A DNA stretch of 64,000 nt from Streptomyces sp. NBC_01485 (GCF_036227125.1 NZ_CP109435.1:2790001-2854000), one strand, 5' to 3'. Shown: positions 1 to 10,023, numbered from the stretch's first letter. The notes: generated by a model from the letters alone, not told the origin. Made by a program: numbers and translations.

Positions 1-2747
1 TGGCTTCCGGATCCGATCGCAACCCGATCATCATTGGCGGCCTTCCGAGTCAGGTTCCTGACTTCGATCCCGAGGAAACCCAGGAGTGGCTCGACTCCCT
101 CGACGCCGCGATCGACGAGCGCGGCCGGGAGCGTGCCCGCTACCTCATGCTGCGCCTGATCGAGCGGGCCCGCGAGAAGCGCGTGGCCGTGCCCGAGATG
201 CGCAGCACGGACTACGTCAACACCATCCCCACCAGGGCCGAGCCGTTCTTCCCGGGCAACGAGGAGATCGAGCGCCGGATCCTGAACGCGACCCGCTGGA
301 ACGCGGCCGTGATGGTGTCCAGGGCGCAGCGCCCGGGCATCGGCGTGGGCGGCCACATCGCCACCTTCGCCTCCTCCGCGTCCCTCTACGACGTCGGCTT
401 CAACCACTTCTTCCGCGGCAAGGACGAGGGCGACGGCGGCGACCAGGTCTTCTTCCAGGGCCACGCCTCGCCGGGCATCTACGCGCGCGCGTTCCTGCTC
501 GACCGCCTCAGCGAGCAGAACATGGACGCGTTCCGCCAGGAGAAGTCCAAGGCGCCCAACGGCCTGTCCTCGTATCCGCACCCGCGTCTGATGCCGGACT
601 TCTGGGAGTTCCCGACCGTGTCGATGGGCCTCGGCCCGATCGGCGCGATCTACCAGGCGCGGATGAACCGCTACATGCACGCGCGCGAGATCGCCGACAC
701 GTCGAAGTCGCATGTGTGGGCGTTCCTCGGCGACGGCGAGATGGACGAGCCGGAGTCGCTCGGCCAGCTCACCATCGCCGCCCGTGAGGGCCTGGACAAC
801 CTGACCTTCGTCGTCAACTGCAACCTCCAGCGGCTCGACGGGCCGGTGCGCGGCAACGGCAAGGTCATCCAGGAGCTGGAGTCGGTCTTCCGCGGCGCCG
901 GCTGGAACGTGATCAAGCTGATCTGGGACCGCTCCTGGGACCCGCTGCTCGCCCAGGACCGCGACGGCACCCTGGTCAACCGGATGAACACGACCCCGGA
1001 CGGCCAGTACCAGACCTACGCCACCGAGTCGGGCGCGTACATCCGCGACCACTTCTTCGGCGACGACCAGCGGCTGCGCGCGATGGTCGAGGGCATGACC
1101 GACGACCAGATCCTGCACCTGGGCCGCGGCGGGCACGACCACCGGAAGATCTACGCGGCGTTCAAGGCGGCCGTGGAGCACACCGGCCAGCCGACGGTCA
1201 TCCTGGCCAAGACGGTCAAGGGCTGGACGCTCGGCCCGAACTTCGAGGGCCGCAACGCCACGCACCAGATGAAGAAGCTGACGGTCGCCGACCTCAAGGG
1301 CTTCCGCGACCGGCTGCACCTGCCGATCTCCGACAAGGAGCTGGAGGGCGGCCTCCCGCCGTACTTCCACCCGGGGCGGAACTCGGAAGAGATCCAGTAC
1401 ATGCACGACCGGCGCAAGGGCCTCGGCGGCTACGTCCCGACCCGCGTCGTCCGCTCGAAGCCGCTCGCGCTGCCGGACGAGAAGACGTACGCGAGTGTGA
1501 AGAAAGGTTCGGGTCAGCAGTCCATCGCCACGACCATGGCGTTCGTACGGCTACTCAAGGACCTGATGCGGGACAAGGAGCTCGGCAGGCGGTTCGTGCT
1601 GATCGCGCCGGACGAGTACCGCACGTTCGGCATGGACTCCTTCTTCCCGAGTGCGAAGATCTACAACCCGCTCGGCCAGCAGTACGAGGCCGTGGACCGG
1701 GATCTCCTGCTCGCCTACAAGGAGTCGCCGACCGGTCAGATGCTGCACGACGGCATCTCGGAAGCGGGCTGTACGGCGTCGCTGATCGCGGCGGGCTCGG
1801 CGTACGCCACGCACGGCGAGCCGCTCATCCCGGTCTACGTCTTCTACTCGATGTTCGGTTTCCAGCGCACCGGCGACCAGTTCTGGCAGATGTCGGACCA
1901 GTTGGCGCGCGGTTTCGTGCTGGGCGCGACCGCCGGCCGTACGACCCTGACCGGTGAGGGGCTCCAGCACGCGGACGGCCACTCGCAGTTGCTCGCCTCG
2001 ACGAACCCGGGCTGTGTCGCCTACGACCCGGCGTACGGCTTCGAGATCGCGCACATCGTGCAGGACGGGCTGCGGCGGATGTACGGCAGTTCCGCCGAGC
2101 ATCCGCACGGCGAGGACGTCTTCTACTACCTCACGGTCTACAACGAGCCGATCCAGCACCCGGCCGAGCCGGCGGACGTGGACGTCGAGGGCATCCTGAA
2201 GGGCATCCACCGCTTCAGCGCGGGCACGGCGGGCCGGATCCCCGCGCAGATCATCGCGTCCGGTGTGGCGGTCCCCTGGGCGGTCGAGGCGCAGAAGATC
2301 CTCGCCGAGGACTGGAACGTCAAGGCCGACGTCTGGTCGGCGACCTCCTGGAACGAGCTGCGGCGCGAGGCCGTCGAGGTCGAGCGGCACAACCTGCTGC
2401 ACCCGGAGGAGGAGCAGCGGGTGCCGTACGTGACGCGGAAGCTGTCCGGGGCCGAGGGGCCGTTCGTGGCCGTCTCGGACTGGATGCGGTCGGTGCCGGA
2501 CCAGATCGCGCGCTGGGTGCCGGGCACGTACCAGTCGCTGGGCGCGGACGGCTTCGGCTTCGCGGACACCCGGGGCGCGGCCCGCCGGTTCTTCCACATC
2601 GACGCCCAGTCGGTGGCGGTGGGCGTGCTGACCGAGCTGGCGCGGGACGGCAAGGTGGACCGGTCGGTGCTGAAGCAGGCCATCGACCGCTACCAGTTGC
2701 TGGACGTCTCGGCGGCCGACCCGGGGGCGGCGGGCGGCGACGCGTAG
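1..2747 (+). CDS. aceE: Pyruvate dehydrogenase E1 component, homodimeric type (5' end cut by one base)
   Basis: Thiamine-diphosphate E1 of the pyruvate dehydrogenase complex, which decarboxylates pyruvate and acetylates the lipoyl E2 in the cytoplasm. The frame is open from base 3 (A-S-G-S-D-R-N-P...). The first two bases, tg, are the end of an ATG or GTG start whose first base lies outside the window, giving about 915 residues, normal for the AceE family. Visible family features are the N-terminal transketolase-like part with [10 protein letters not shown] (the TPP-binding GDG motif) and the central [20 protein letters not shown] segment. It is a single long gene with no partner subunits beside it, as usual for AceE in Streptomyces. 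Confidence is high from whole-length similarity in motif order. Confidence 0.96.
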   Translation, partial: ASGSDRNPIIIGGLPSQVPDFDPEETQEWLDSLDAAIDERGRERARYLMLRLIERAREKRVAVPEMRSTDYVNTIPTRAEPFFPGNEEIERRILNATRWNAAVMVSRAQRPGIGVGGHIATFASSASLYDVGFNHFFRGKDEGDGGDQVFFQGHASPGIYARAFLLDRLSEQNMDAFRQEKSKAPNGLSSYPHPRLMPDFWEFPTVSMGLGPIGAIYQARMNRYMHAREIADTSKSHVWAFLGDGEMDEPESLGQLTIAAREGLDNLTFVVNCNLQRLDGPVRGNGKVIQELESVFRGAGWNVIKLIWDRSWDPLLAQDRDGTLVNRMNTTPDGQYQTYATESGAYIRDHFFGDDQRLRAMVEGMTDDQILHLGRGGHDHRKIYAAFKAAVEHTGQPTVILAKTVKGWTLGPNFEGRNATHQMKKLTVADLKGFRDRLHLPISDKELEGGLPPYFHPGRNSEEIQYMHDRRKGLGGYVPTRVVRSKPLALPDEKTYASVKKGSGQQSIATTMAFVRLLKDLMRDKELGRRFVLIAPDEYRTFGMDSFFPSAKIYNPLGQQYEAVDRDLLLAYKESPTGQMLHDGISEAGCTASLIAAGSAYATHGEPLIPVYVFYSMFGFQRTGDQFWQMSDQLARGFVLGATAGRTTLTGEGLQHADGHSQLLASTNPGCVAYDPAYGFEIAHIVQDGLRRMYGSSAEHPHGEDVFYYLTVYNEPIQHPAEPADVDVEGILKGIHRFSAGTAGRIPAQIIASGVAVPWAVEAQKILAEDWNVKADVWSATSWNELRREAVEVERHNLLHPEEEQRVPYVTRKLSGAEGPFVAVSDWMRSVPDQIARWVPGTYQSLGADGFGFADTRGAARRFFHIDAQSVAVGVLTELARDGKVDRSVLKQAIDRYQLLDVSAADPGAAGGDA

Positions 2748-2837
2748 CGCGTACCGGTAGGGCGGACCCGTAGCACGGGGGTGAGGGCGGTGGGGCTCGT
2801 GGCCACACCGCCCTTACTGGTTCTTTACGATGCGACC

Positions 2838-3594
2838 ATGCAAGAACAGTCGGCGCAGGGCCGGTGGGAGTCGCAGCGCCGGTGGGAGCTGTGGACGCAG
2901 CGGCCGTTGCTCGCCCTCGCCGTGGTGTTCGCCGTCGCCTACGCCGTACCGATCGTGGACACGTCGGCGGACCGCGCGGTGACGGCCGTGTGCACCGCGG
3001 TGGAGTGGGTGGTGTGGGGGGGCGTTCGCCGTGGACTACGTGGTCCGGCTGGCGCTGACGCCCGACCGGCGGCGGTTCGTCCGGACGCACTGGCTGGACC
3101 TGTTGGCGGTGGTGCTGCCGCTGGTGCAGCAGCTCAAGCTGTTGCGGCTGGTCTCGACGCTGCTGCTGGTGGGGCGGCGGGCGCGGATGGCCTCGCAGAT
3201 CCGGATGACGACGTATGTCGTGGGGGCGGTCGTCGGGCTGCTGATGTTCGGTTCGCTCGCCGTGCTGTCGGTGGAGCGGGGCGCGCCGGAGGGGAACATC
3301 CGCACGCTGGATGACGCGCTGTGGTGGTCGTTCACGACGATGACGACGGTGGGGTACGGGGACCACTCGCCGACCACCGGGCTGGGCCGGATCATCGCCG
3401 TGGGCCTGATGCTGTCCGGGATCGCCCTGCTCGGTGTCGTCACCGCGAACATCGCGGCCTGGTTCATCGAGCGCTTCGAGAAGGACGACGTCGAGGAACG
3501 CGCCCAGACGCAGGCGATCCAGGCCCTGACGGAGGAAGTGCGGGCGCTGCGCCGCGAGGTGGCCGCGCTGCGGGAGCGGTCCCTCAACCGCTGA
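2838..3594 (+). pseudogene. Ion-transport-2 type potassium channel, frameshifted in a G7 tract
   Basis: A six-helix-type K+ channel. The selectivity filter TMTTVGYGDHS and pore helix lie near the C-terminus, followed by a last membrane helix and a charged coiled C-tail (EEVRALRREVAALRE). The N-terminal part (MQEQSAQGRWESQRR plus first membrane helices) is in one frame and the rest in another. The switch is at seven consecutive Gs at 3016-3022: removing one G restores W-G-A-F-A-V-D-Y-V-V-R and a 251-residue protein. Either a sequencing error or a real, possibly phase-variable, frameshift. A TACGAT box at 2826-2831 sits 6 nt before the ATG, suggesting a leaderless start. Confidence 0.85.
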
Positions 3595-3622
3595 CCGCAG
3601 TGGCGGTCGGACGGCAGCAGTC

Positions 3623-3667
3623 AGGGCCGCGGCGCGCTGTCCCCCTCCGGCAGCGCGCCGCGGCCCT
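3623..3667. terminator. Bidirectional hairpin between convergent genes
   Basis: A perfect 17-bp GC-rich inverted repeat (3623-3639 with 3651-3667, 11-nt loop) lies between the stop of the channel gene (+) and the stop of the MFS gene (-), where it can end both transcripts. Confidence 0.8.
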
Positions 3668-3776
3668 GGCCGCCCTCCCATCCGGAGGGCTTGACTAACT
3701 GTGACCTGCGGCGCGTGCCGGATGCGAGGAACCTTTAGCCTTGTCACCCTGATAGGGGAAAGTTCTTGAAATCCCG

Positions 3777-5396
3777 TCAGATATGACCGACGCCCGCGCC
3801 CGCCTCCGCGTTCGCGCCCCGCTTGGTGAGCAGCGCGACGAACACGGCGACGACCGCCACCCCGGCGGCGACCAGCGACGCGAGGCTCATGCCGGAGATG
3901 AAGGTGTCGTGGGCGACGTCCGCGATCTTCGCGGCGACCGCCTCGGGCGTCCCCTTGGCCACCGGCGCCACGCCGACCTGGACCGCCTCGGAGGCCTGGT
4001 CCAGTTGGGCGGGGGTGAGCTCGGGCAGGCCCGCGCCCGTCCAGTTGCCGGGCAGGTCGCTGTCCACCTTGGACGCCATCACCCCGCCGAGCACGGCCGT
4101 ACCGAGGCTGCCGCCGATCTGCATGGCCGCCTGCTGGAGACCGCCCGCCACACCCGACAGCTCCATGGGGGCGTTGCCCACGATGACCTCCGTCGCGCCG
4201 ACCATGACCGGGGCGAGGCCGAAGCCCAGCAGCGCGAACCAGATGGACATGACACCGCTGCCGGTGTCCGTCTCCAGCGTGGACATGCCGTACATGGCGA
4301 TCGCGGTGGCGGCCATGCCGCCGGCCAGCGGGATGCGCGGGCCGAGCTTGGTGATCGCCGCGCCCGCGAGCGGGGAGCCGACGATCATCATGCCGGTGAG
4401 CGGGAGCAGGTGCAGTCCCGCGTCGATCGGGCTCATGCCGTGCACGTTCTGGAGGTAGAACGTCACGAAGAACAGGCCGCCCATGAAGGCGATCGCCATC
4501 AGCACCATGAGGACCACACCAGCCGACAGCGGGACCGAGCGGAACAGTCCCAGCGGGATCAGCGGTTCCCCGACCTTCGTCTCCCAGAAGGCGAAGGCGG
4601 CGAAGAGGACGACGGAGGCGACGATGAACGTCCAGGTCAGGCCGTCGCCCCAGCCCCAGGTCGGGGCCTTGATGAGGGCCCAGACCAGGCTGAACATCGC
4701 GCCCGAGAGGAAGGCTATGCCCAGGAGGTCGAAGGAGCGCGGCGCGTTCTCGGCGCGGTGGTCGAGCAGGATCAGCACGCCCAGGACGAGGGCGAGCGCG
4801 CCGACCGGCACGTTGATGAAGAACACCGACTGCCAGTTGACGTGCTCGACGAGGACGCCGCCGAGGATCGGGCCGCCGGCGGTGGAGGCGCCGATGACCA
4901 TGCCCCACAGGCCGATGGCCATGTTGAGCTTCTCGGCCGGGAAGGTCGCACGCAGCAGCCCGAGCGCGGCCGGCATCAGCAGCGCGCCGAACAGCCCCTG
5001 GAACACGCGGAAGGTGACGACGAAGGCGATGCTGTCGGACAGGCCGATCGCGCCGGACGCGGCGGCGAACCCGACGACGCCTATCAGGAACGTCTGGCGG
5101 TGGCCGAAGCGGTCACCGAGCTTGCCCGCGGTGATCAGGGAGACCGCGAGGGCGAGGAAGTAGGCGTTGGTGATCCACTGGACCTGGGCGAAGGTGGCGC
5201 CCAGGTCGCTGGCGATGGCCGGGTTGGCGATGGCGACGATGGTGCCGTCGAGGGCCACCATCATGACGCCGACGGCGACGGTGATGAGGGTGAACCACGG
5301 ATGGCCGCGCAGCCCCTTGGCGGGCGGCCCGTCCGACGGATCCGCCGGTGCTGTGCCCCCCGGCCCCGCCGCGCTGATGGTGGTCTGACTAGTCAT
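3777..5396 (-). CDS. DHA2-type MFS drug:proton antiporter
   Basis: 539-residue membrane exporter of the 14-helix DHA2 family. The N-terminal cytoplasmic stretch (MTSQTTISAAGPG) is followed by helix 1 with the family signature VALDGTIVAIANPAI, the loop-2 motif GKLGDRFGHRQ, and the antiporter motif C region GPILGGVLVEHVNWQSVFFINVP. The start at 5396 is chosen because translation further upstream would run across the TetR gene, and because a TAGCCT -10 box (5404-5409 on the complement) lies exactly 7 nt upstream, implying a leaderless mRNA. It is divergent from a TetR regulator at 5463, the usual layout of a regulator controlling its efflux pump. Substrate unknown. Confidence 0.92.
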   Translation of the reverse strand: MTSQTTISAAGPGGTAPADPSDGPPAKGLRGHPWFTLITVAVGVMMVALDGTIVAIANPAIASDLGATFAQVQWITNAYFLALAVSLITAGKLGDRFGHRQTFLIGVVGFAAASGAIGLSDSIAFVVTFRVFQGLFGALLMPAALGLLRATFPAEKLNMAIGLWGMVIGASTAGGPILGGVLVEHVNWQSVFFINVPVGALALVLGVLILLDHRAENAPRSFDLLGIAFLSGAMFSLVWALIKAPTWGWGDGLTWTFIVASVVLFAAFAFWETKVGEPLIPLGLFRSVPLSAGVVLMVLMAIAFMGGLFFVTFYLQNVHGMSPIDAGLHLLPLTGMMIVGSPLAGAAITKLGPRIPLAGGMAATAIAMYGMSTLETDTGSGVMSIWFALLGFGLAPVMVGATEVIVGNAPMELSGVAGGLQQAAMQIGGSLGTAVLGGVMASKVDSDLPGNWTGAGLPELTPAQLDQASEAVQVGVAPVAKGTPEAVAAKIADVAHDTFISGMSLASLVAAGVAVVAVFVALLTKRGANAEAGAGVGHI

Positions 5397-5462
5397 GCGT
5401 TCGAGGCTAGTGACAGCCACTGACAATTGACAAACCAGTTCACAAGTCGGTAACTGACACGT
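5397..5462. promoter_or_regulatory. Divergent MFS/TetR promoter with overlapping -35 boxes
   Basis: Minus strand: TTGTCA (5428-5433), 18-nt spacer, TAGCCT (5404-5409), 7 nt, ATG of the MFS gene. Plus strand: TTGACA (5427-5432), 17-nt spacer, weak GTAACT (5450-5455), 7 nt, ATG of TetR. The two -35 boxes overlap, so one TetR dimer bound near CAATTGACA could silence both genes. Repeated TGACA elements (5411, 5421, 5428, 5454) are candidate operator half-sites. Neither gene has a Shine-Dalgarno sequence. Confidence 0.6.
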
Positions 5463-6134
5463 ATGGAAACACTGCGCGAACGCAAGAAACAGCGCACCCG
5501 GGACGCGCTGCTGCGGGCCGCCGTGGAGCTGTTCACCTCGCAGGGGTACGAGGGGACGACCGTCGACGAGATCGCCGAGGCCGTCGACGTCTCGCAGCGC
5601 ACCTTCTTCCGCTACTTCGCCGGCAAGGACGAGGCCGCGCTGGCCCTGGTGGAGATGACGGTGGCGCGGTTCGTGGCGGCGGTGCGCGAACGCCCGCCGC
5701 ACGAGGCGCCGATGGAGGCGCTGCGGCACGCCGTCGTGGACGGCTGGGACGAGATCAACGACATCGTCGAGTCCGTCGTCCCGGTCGAGACCTACCTGCG
5801 GCTGTACCGGGTGATCGAGTCGACGCCGGTGCTGCTCGCCGCGCATCTGCGGCGCTCGGCGGCGGTCGAGGAGACCCTCGCGCGGGTGATCGCCGAGCGC
5901 GAGGGTCTCGACGTGGACGCCGATCCGCGGCCGCGGCTGGTGGTGGCCGTGTTCAGCGGGGTGATGCGGGTGACGGAACGGCAGTGGGGCACCGGCGGGG
6001 ACTCCAGCCTGGCAGGCATCCGCACCCTGACGTCCCTGTACCTCGACGGGGTGGGCCCCGCGCTGCTGGGGAACTGGCGCGCATCCCGGGAAGAGACGGC
6101 CGGAAAAGCAACGGCCCGAGAAGAGACGGCCTGA
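5463..6134 (+). CDS. TetR-family transcriptional regulator
   Basis: 223 residues. The N-terminal TetR DNA-binding domain (about residues 8-60) reads RDALLRAAVELFTSQGYEGTTVDEIAEAVDVSQRTFFRYFAGKDE, here split by its helix-turn-helix VSQRTFFRYF. The C-terminal ligand domain is unclassified. The final residues SREETAGKATAREETA contain a small repeat (REETA twice), matched by repeated DNA at 6090-6130. It is divergent from the DHA2 exporter, so the natural inference is repression of that pump and relief by its substrate. Confidence 0.9.
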   Translation: METLRERKKQRTRDALLRAAVELFTSQGYEGTTVDEIAEAVDVSQRTFFRYFAGKDEAALALVEMTVARFVAAVRERPPHEAPMEALRHAVVDGWDEINDIVESVVPVETYLRLYRVIESTPVLLAAHLRRSAAVEETLARVIAEREGLDVDADPRPRLVVAVFSGVMRVTERQWGTGGDSSLAGIRTLTSLYLDGVGPALLGNWRASREETAGKATAREETA

Positions 6135-6261
6135 AAAGTCAGGGCCTGAAGGGAAAGGGAGAGGCCTGAAGGGCTTTATGACCATTCCCACGTTCAGCGA
6201 AACGTGATCCCCGTCACTTGGGTCTCCCGAGACCCTCTCGTTCTCCTAGTGTGTCCTTTCA

Positions 6262-7479
6262 GTGACTTCCTTCGACACCTCCCCTCAACTCAGCGTCTGG
6301 CGCGCACTGGCCGCCCTGGCCGTGGTGTTCGTGATGCTGGCGACCACCGGCTGGACCGCGGTGCGCCACCACCGGGAGAGCACCGCCCTCCAGGTCTCGC
6401 GCACCGCGTGGGAGCAGGGCCGGCTCGACGGCCACCGGCTGCCGGATCCCGCGTCGGCCCCCGGCCGGCTCGCCCGCTTCTTCGCCTCGCTGACCGCCCA
6501 GCAGCGCACCGCCCTCGCGCGGGACTACCCGCTCGCGGTCGGCAACATGAACGGCGCCCCGGCCGAACTGCGCTACCGCGCCAACCGGGTCGCCCTGCGC
6601 CAGCAGATCCGCCTCGAACGCGCCCGCATGCACGACACCCGGCTCACGCCCTCCGGGCAGCAGTTGGCCGGCCGGCGCATGCAGCGCTACGAGTCGATGA
6701 GCGGCGCCGACCGGCAGATCCTCGCCTTCGACCCGGACGGCTCCGGCCGCGCCGCCGAGGTGCTCGGCAGCCTCGAGCAGGCCGAGCGGATCTCCGTCGT
6801 CGTCCCCGGCGTCGACACCGATCTGCTCACCTTCCAGCGCACCAACCGCAGATACTCCGCGCCCGTCGGCATGGCCGAGGCCCTCTACGCCGCCGAGCGC
6901 GAGGCGAGCCCCTCGACGCGTACGGCCGTGATCGCCTGGGCCGACTACACCTCGCCCGACGGTCTGGGCATCGACTCGGCCACCGCGATGCGCGCCGAGA
7001 GCGGCGCCGTCCGGCTGAACGCCCTGCTGGACGCCCTGCCGGGCAGCGCGCCCGTCTCGATGTTCTGCCACAGCTACGGCTCGGTGGTGTGCGGGGTCGC
7101 CGCGCACGCCATGCCGGGCCGGGTGACCGACATAGCGGTGGCCGCCAGCCCCGGGATGCGGGTGGAGAACGCGGCCCAACTGGGCACCGACGCCCGGGTG
7201 TGGGCGATGCGGGACGCCACCGACTGGGTGCAGGACGTGCCGCACCTGGAGGTCGGCGGCCTCGGGCACGGCGAGGACCCGATGGCTCAGGAGTTCGGCG
7301 CACGGCTGCTGTCGGCGCAGGAGGCCAAGGGCCACGGCGGCTACTTCGAACCGGGTACGGACAGCCTGCGCAACCTCGCCGGTATCGGCACCGGCGCGTA
7401 CCGCTCGGTGGAGTGTGCCCACGACGATGACGCCTGCACGGCGGGTTTGTCCGACACGACGAAGGCCGGACGCGCGTAG
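6262..7479 (+). CDS. Membrane-anchored alpha/beta hydrolase of the DUF1023 type
   Basis: 405 residues, GTG start. One N-terminal membrane segment or signal anchor (residues about 12-32) precedes a helical linker and an alpha/beta-hydrolase domain. The nucleophile elbow reads FCHSYGSVVCG (G/C-H-S-Y-G), preceded by VVVPGVDTDL; a late acidic and His residue (GLGHGEDP) could complete the triad. DUF1023 hydrolases are abundant in Streptomyces and mostly uncharacterised. A TAGTGT box at 6247-6252 lies 9 nt before the GTG and no Shine-Dalgarno is seen, so the mRNA is nearly leaderless. Substrate unknown. Confidence 0.85.
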   Translation: MTSFDTSPQLSVWRALAALAVVFVMLATTGWTAVRHHRESTALQVSRTAWEQGRLDGHRLPDPASAPGRLARFFASLTAQQRTALARDYPLAVGNMNGAPAELRYRANRVALRQQIRLERARMHDTRLTPSGQQLAGRRMQRYESMSGADRQILAFDPDGSGRAAEVLGSLEQAERISVVVPGVDTDLLTFQRTNRRYSAPVGMAEALYAAEREASPSTRTAVIAWADYTSPDGLGIDSATAMRAESGAVRLNALLDALPGSAPVSMFCHSYGSVVCGVAAHAMPGRVTDIAVAASPGMRVENAAQLGTDARVWAMRDATDWVQDVPHLEVGGLGHGEDPMAQEFGARLLSAQEAKGHGGYFEPGTDSLRNLAGIGTGAYRSVECAHDDDACTAGLSDTTKAGRA

Positions 7480-7519
7480 AGACGCAGCAATTGCGGGGCG
7501 CGCGGGGAGGGGACGAAGA

Positions 7520-8401
7520 ATGGGTGTCCCGCATACGATGAGCCGCATGGGTGACGTACTGGCCGGATTTCATGCCGCCTGGGAGTTCGATTCCGACTCC
7601 GTCCTCATCCGCTACGAACGGGGGCTGCGCACGCCCAAGCTGCTGTCGGCGCTGGGCGAGCGCCGGATTCCACTGGCGGCCATCGGCCGGGTGACGCTGG
7701 CCCCCGGCAAGCGGGGGACGGTCGTCCTGCACGCGCAGCCGCGGCCGGGAGCCGATCCGTTGACGGAGGCGGCGGCGGGGCAGCTCAAGGAAGGGTGCGA
7801 CCCGTACCGGCTGGTGCTGCCCGCCGAACGGGAGACGCTCGCCGAGTACTACGCCGACGAGTTGCGGGACCGGCTGACCCACGCCGACGCCGGTCCGGCG
7901 GAACGTTTCCTGGTGGACGCTCCCGAGGTGCCGCTGTCGTTCAAGGCGTACGACGGGAAGGCCTCGTTCGACGGGAGCACGGTGCGTTTCCGGTGGTTCT
8001 GGACGGGGGCGTCGTCGGCGAAGTGGAAGGCGGGCGACCAGCGTTTCGCCGTGTCCGAGCTGACCGGCGTGGAGTGGCGGTCCCCGGAGGTCTTCGAGGG
8101 GCACCTGCGACTGCTCCGCCGAGACGGGGACGAGCAGCCCGCGCAGGCCGACCAGGATCCCGCGACGGTGGTGTTCGGCCTGGGGTACGGCCCCGTGCAC
8201 GAGTCCCTGCCGTTCGCGGCGGCGGTCCTGGCCGCCGTACGCACCCGTGGGCCCGCGGCCGTGGTCACGGCCCCGAGCCCACGTCGTGATCCCGCCGACA
8301 TCGCCGAACGCATCCGCCACCTCGGGGAACTGCACCGGTCCGGACTGGTCACCGACGAGGAGTTCTCCGTGAAGAAGGCGGAGCTGCTGTCGGAGCTGTG
8401 A
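7520..8401 (+). CDS. DUF4429 / SHOCT domain protein
   Basis: 293 residues from the ATG at 7520, which has GGAGG 9 nt upstream. The family-like start MGDVLAGFHAAWEFD is the ATG at 7547, and a TACGAT box (7534-7539) exactly 7 nt before it would make that a leaderless start; I cannot decide between them. Two DUF4429 beta-rich repeats (residues about 10-130 and 130-235) bind an unknown ligand. The C-terminus (RIRHLGELHRSGLVTDEEF) is a SHOCT short helical module typical of bacterial oligomerisation tails. Soluble, function unknown. Confidence 0.85.
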   Translation: MGVPHTMSRMGDVLAGFHAAWEFDSDSVLIRYERGLRTPKLLSALGERRIPLAAIGRVTLAPGKRGTVVLHAQPRPGADPLTEAAAGQLKEGCDPYRLVLPAERETLAEYYADELRDRLTHADAGPAERFLVDAPEVPLSFKAYDGKASFDGSTVRFRWFWTGASSAKWKAGDQRFAVSELTGVEWRSPEVFEGHLRLLRRDGDEQPAQADQDPATVVFGLGYGPVHESLPFAAAVLAAVRTRGPAAVVTAPSPRRDPADIAERIRHLGELHRSGLVTDEEFSVKKAELLSEL

Positions 8402-9418
8402 TCACTCGCGTCCGGCGGAGGTGAACCTCATGTCGGCGTAGCGGTCGCCGGCGACCTTGGCCGCGATCGGCTCCAGGACGGCCAGTTCCTCCTTCGTCAG
8501 GTGGAGGGCCGTGGACGCCGTGTTCTCCTCCACCCGGCTCGGCTTGCGGGTGCCCGGGATCGGGATCACCGGGAGGCCGTGGACCTCGGACTGCTGCTGG
8601 ACCCAGGCCAGGGCGATCTGGCCCGGCGTCGCGTCGTGGGCCTTGGCCACCGCGCGGATCGGCTCCAGGAGCGCCCCGTTCGCGGCGGCGTTCTCGCCGG
8701 TGAAGCGGGGCTGCTGGCGGCGGAAGTCGTCGGCGGTGAGGTCCTGGTCGGCGTTGGCGAAGGAGCCGGTGAGGAAGCCCCGGCCGAGCGGGGAGTACGG
8801 GACCAGGGTCACGCCCAGTTCGCGGGCCGCGGGTACCACCTGCGCCTCGATGTCCCGGCTGAACAGCGACCACTCCGACTGCACGGCCGCGATGGGGTGC
8901 ACGCCCTGTGCCGCGCGCAGTTCGGCGGCCGTCACCTCGCTGAGGCCCAGTTGCTTGACCTTGCCCTCGCGCACCAGCTCGGCCATCACGCCGACGGTCT
9001 CCTCGATCGGCGCGTCCAGATCGCGCCGGTGCATGTAGTAGAGGTCGATGACGTCGACGTCCAGCCGCCGCAGGCTCGCCTCGACGCAACTGCGGATGTA
9101 GGGCACGTCGTTGCGGATGATCCGCTTGGTCGGGTCGTCCGGGTGGACGGCCAGGCCGAACTTCGTGGCGATCACGAGCTCGTCGCGGTGCGCCTTGAAG
9201 AAGGGGGAGAGGAACTTCTCGTTCTCGCCCGCGCCGTACGCGTCCGCCGTGTCGTAGAACGTGACGCCGAGTTCCAGGGCGCGTTCCAGGGTGGCCCGGG
9301 ACTCCTCCGCGTCCGCGGGGCCGTACGCGAAGCTCATGCCCATGCAGCCCAGGCCCTGGACGCCCACCTCTGGGCCGTTCTCGCCGAGTCGTGCCGTCGG
9401 GATCCTGCTGTCGGTCAT
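8402..9418 (-). CDS. Aldo/keto reductase
   Basis: 338-residue NADPH-dependent (beta/alpha)8 reductase of the AKR12/13-like group. Tetrad residues are visible: Asp and Tyr in FYDTADAYGAGENE, Lys in IATKFGL and His in YYMHRRD; the cofactor-binding tail has PIPGTRKPSRVEEN. GGAGAAGG lies 7 nt before the ATG. The ATG overlaps the TGA of the upstream MerR gene (ATGA), so the two are translationally coupled. The MerR regulator probably controls this reductase in response to a reactive carbonyl or similar inducer (inference). Confidence 0.93.
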   Translation of the reverse strand: MTDSRIPTARLGENGPEVGVQGLGCMGMSFAYGPADAEESRATLERALELGVTFYDTADAYGAGENEKFLSPFFKAHRDELVIATKFGLAVHPDDPTKRIIRNDVPYIRSCVEASLRRLDVDVIDLYYMHRRDLDAPIEETVGVMAELVREGKVKQLGLSEVTAAELRAAQGVHPIAAVQSEWSLFSRDIEAQVVPAARELGVTLVPYSPLGRGFLTGSFANADQDLTADDFRRQQPRFTGENAAANGALLEPIRAVAKAHDATPGQIALAWVQQQSEVHGLPVIPIPGTRKPSRVEENTASTALHLTKEELAVLEPIAAKVAGDRYADMRFTSAGRE

Positions 9419-9879
9419 CCGACCTTCTCCTTCTCGTACACGCGGCACGCGTCCGCGTAGAAACTGATCTTCCGGTCGAGCACGGCGAGCGTGTCCTGCA
9501 GTTCGGAGATCCGGGCCAGGACGTCCCGGCGGGTCGACACGAGGAGGTCGAAGCGCTCGGTGAACGTGCCGTCGCCCTCGCGCACCAGCTCCGCGTACCG
9601 CACCATGTCGGCGACCGGCATGCCGGTGAGCCGGAGCTTGCCGACGAACTCGAGCCAGTCCAGGTCGCGGTTGCTGTAGCGGCGCTGGCCGGTGTGCGAG
9701 CGGTCGACGTGCGGCATCAGGCCGATCCGCTCGTACCAGCGCAGGGTGTGGGCCGTCAGGCCCGTGAAGGCGACGACCTCACTGATCGTGTAGCTGTCCT
9801 GGCCGTCCGGTCGCCGATGCGGTTGCGGCGGGGCGGCACAGTTGTCGGTCCTGGTGCCCGTGGTCTCCATCACCGTCAT
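9415..9879 (-). CDS. MerR-family transcriptional regulator
   Basis: 154 residues. After a 28-residue tail the winged helix-turn-helix YTISEVVAFTGLTAHTLRWYERIGLM is followed by the second wing (RRYSNRDLDWLEFVGKLRLTGMPV) and a C-terminal coiled coil. It has a single Cys in the tail and one at the end of the coil, so thiol or aldehyde sensing is possible but not shown. It precedes and overlaps the aldo/keto reductase gene. Its own promoter has the MerR hallmark 19-bp spacer (see 9887-9917), so it probably activates this operon and itself. Confidence 0.92.
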   Translation of the reverse strand: MTVMETTGTRTDNCAAPPQPHRRPDGQDSYTISEVVAFTGLTAHTLRWYERIGLMPHVDRSHTGQRRYSNRDLDWLEFVGKLRLTGMPVADMVRYAELVREGDGTFTERFDLLVSTRRDVLARISELQDTLAVLDRKISFYADACRVYEKEKVG

Positions 9880-9886
9880 GCCCCCA

Positions 9887-9917
9887 ACGCTATGGCCTTG
9901 GAGTGCGCTCCAAGCAA
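9887..9917 (-). promoter_or_regulatory. MerR-type promoter, 19-bp spacer with internal dyad
   Basis: On the minus strand TTGCTT (complement of 9912-9917), a 19-bp spacer and TAGCGT (complement of 9887-9892), then 7 nt to the ATG at 9879. A perfect dyad CTTGGAG-N4-CTCCAAG (9897-9914) sits between the -35 and -10 boxes, where MerR proteins bind and untwist overlong spacers. The transcript would be leaderless. Confidence 0.72.
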
Positions 9918-10023
9918 GCCGAATCGGTAAGAAAGCCGGGGGCGCGCGGCTTGATCAGGCCGGTACCGGCGACGCCGGACCCCTTGACGGTGCCGCCGCC
10001 GTGCGCCGCATAGGCTCGGCGGC

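Noticed and set aside
2320..4908. 862-codon open frame on the minus strand across aceE, the K+ channel and the MFS gene
   Set aside because: Runs antisense to three genes with clear motifs; its translation is Arg/Pro/Gly-rich noise typical of high-GC shadow frames.
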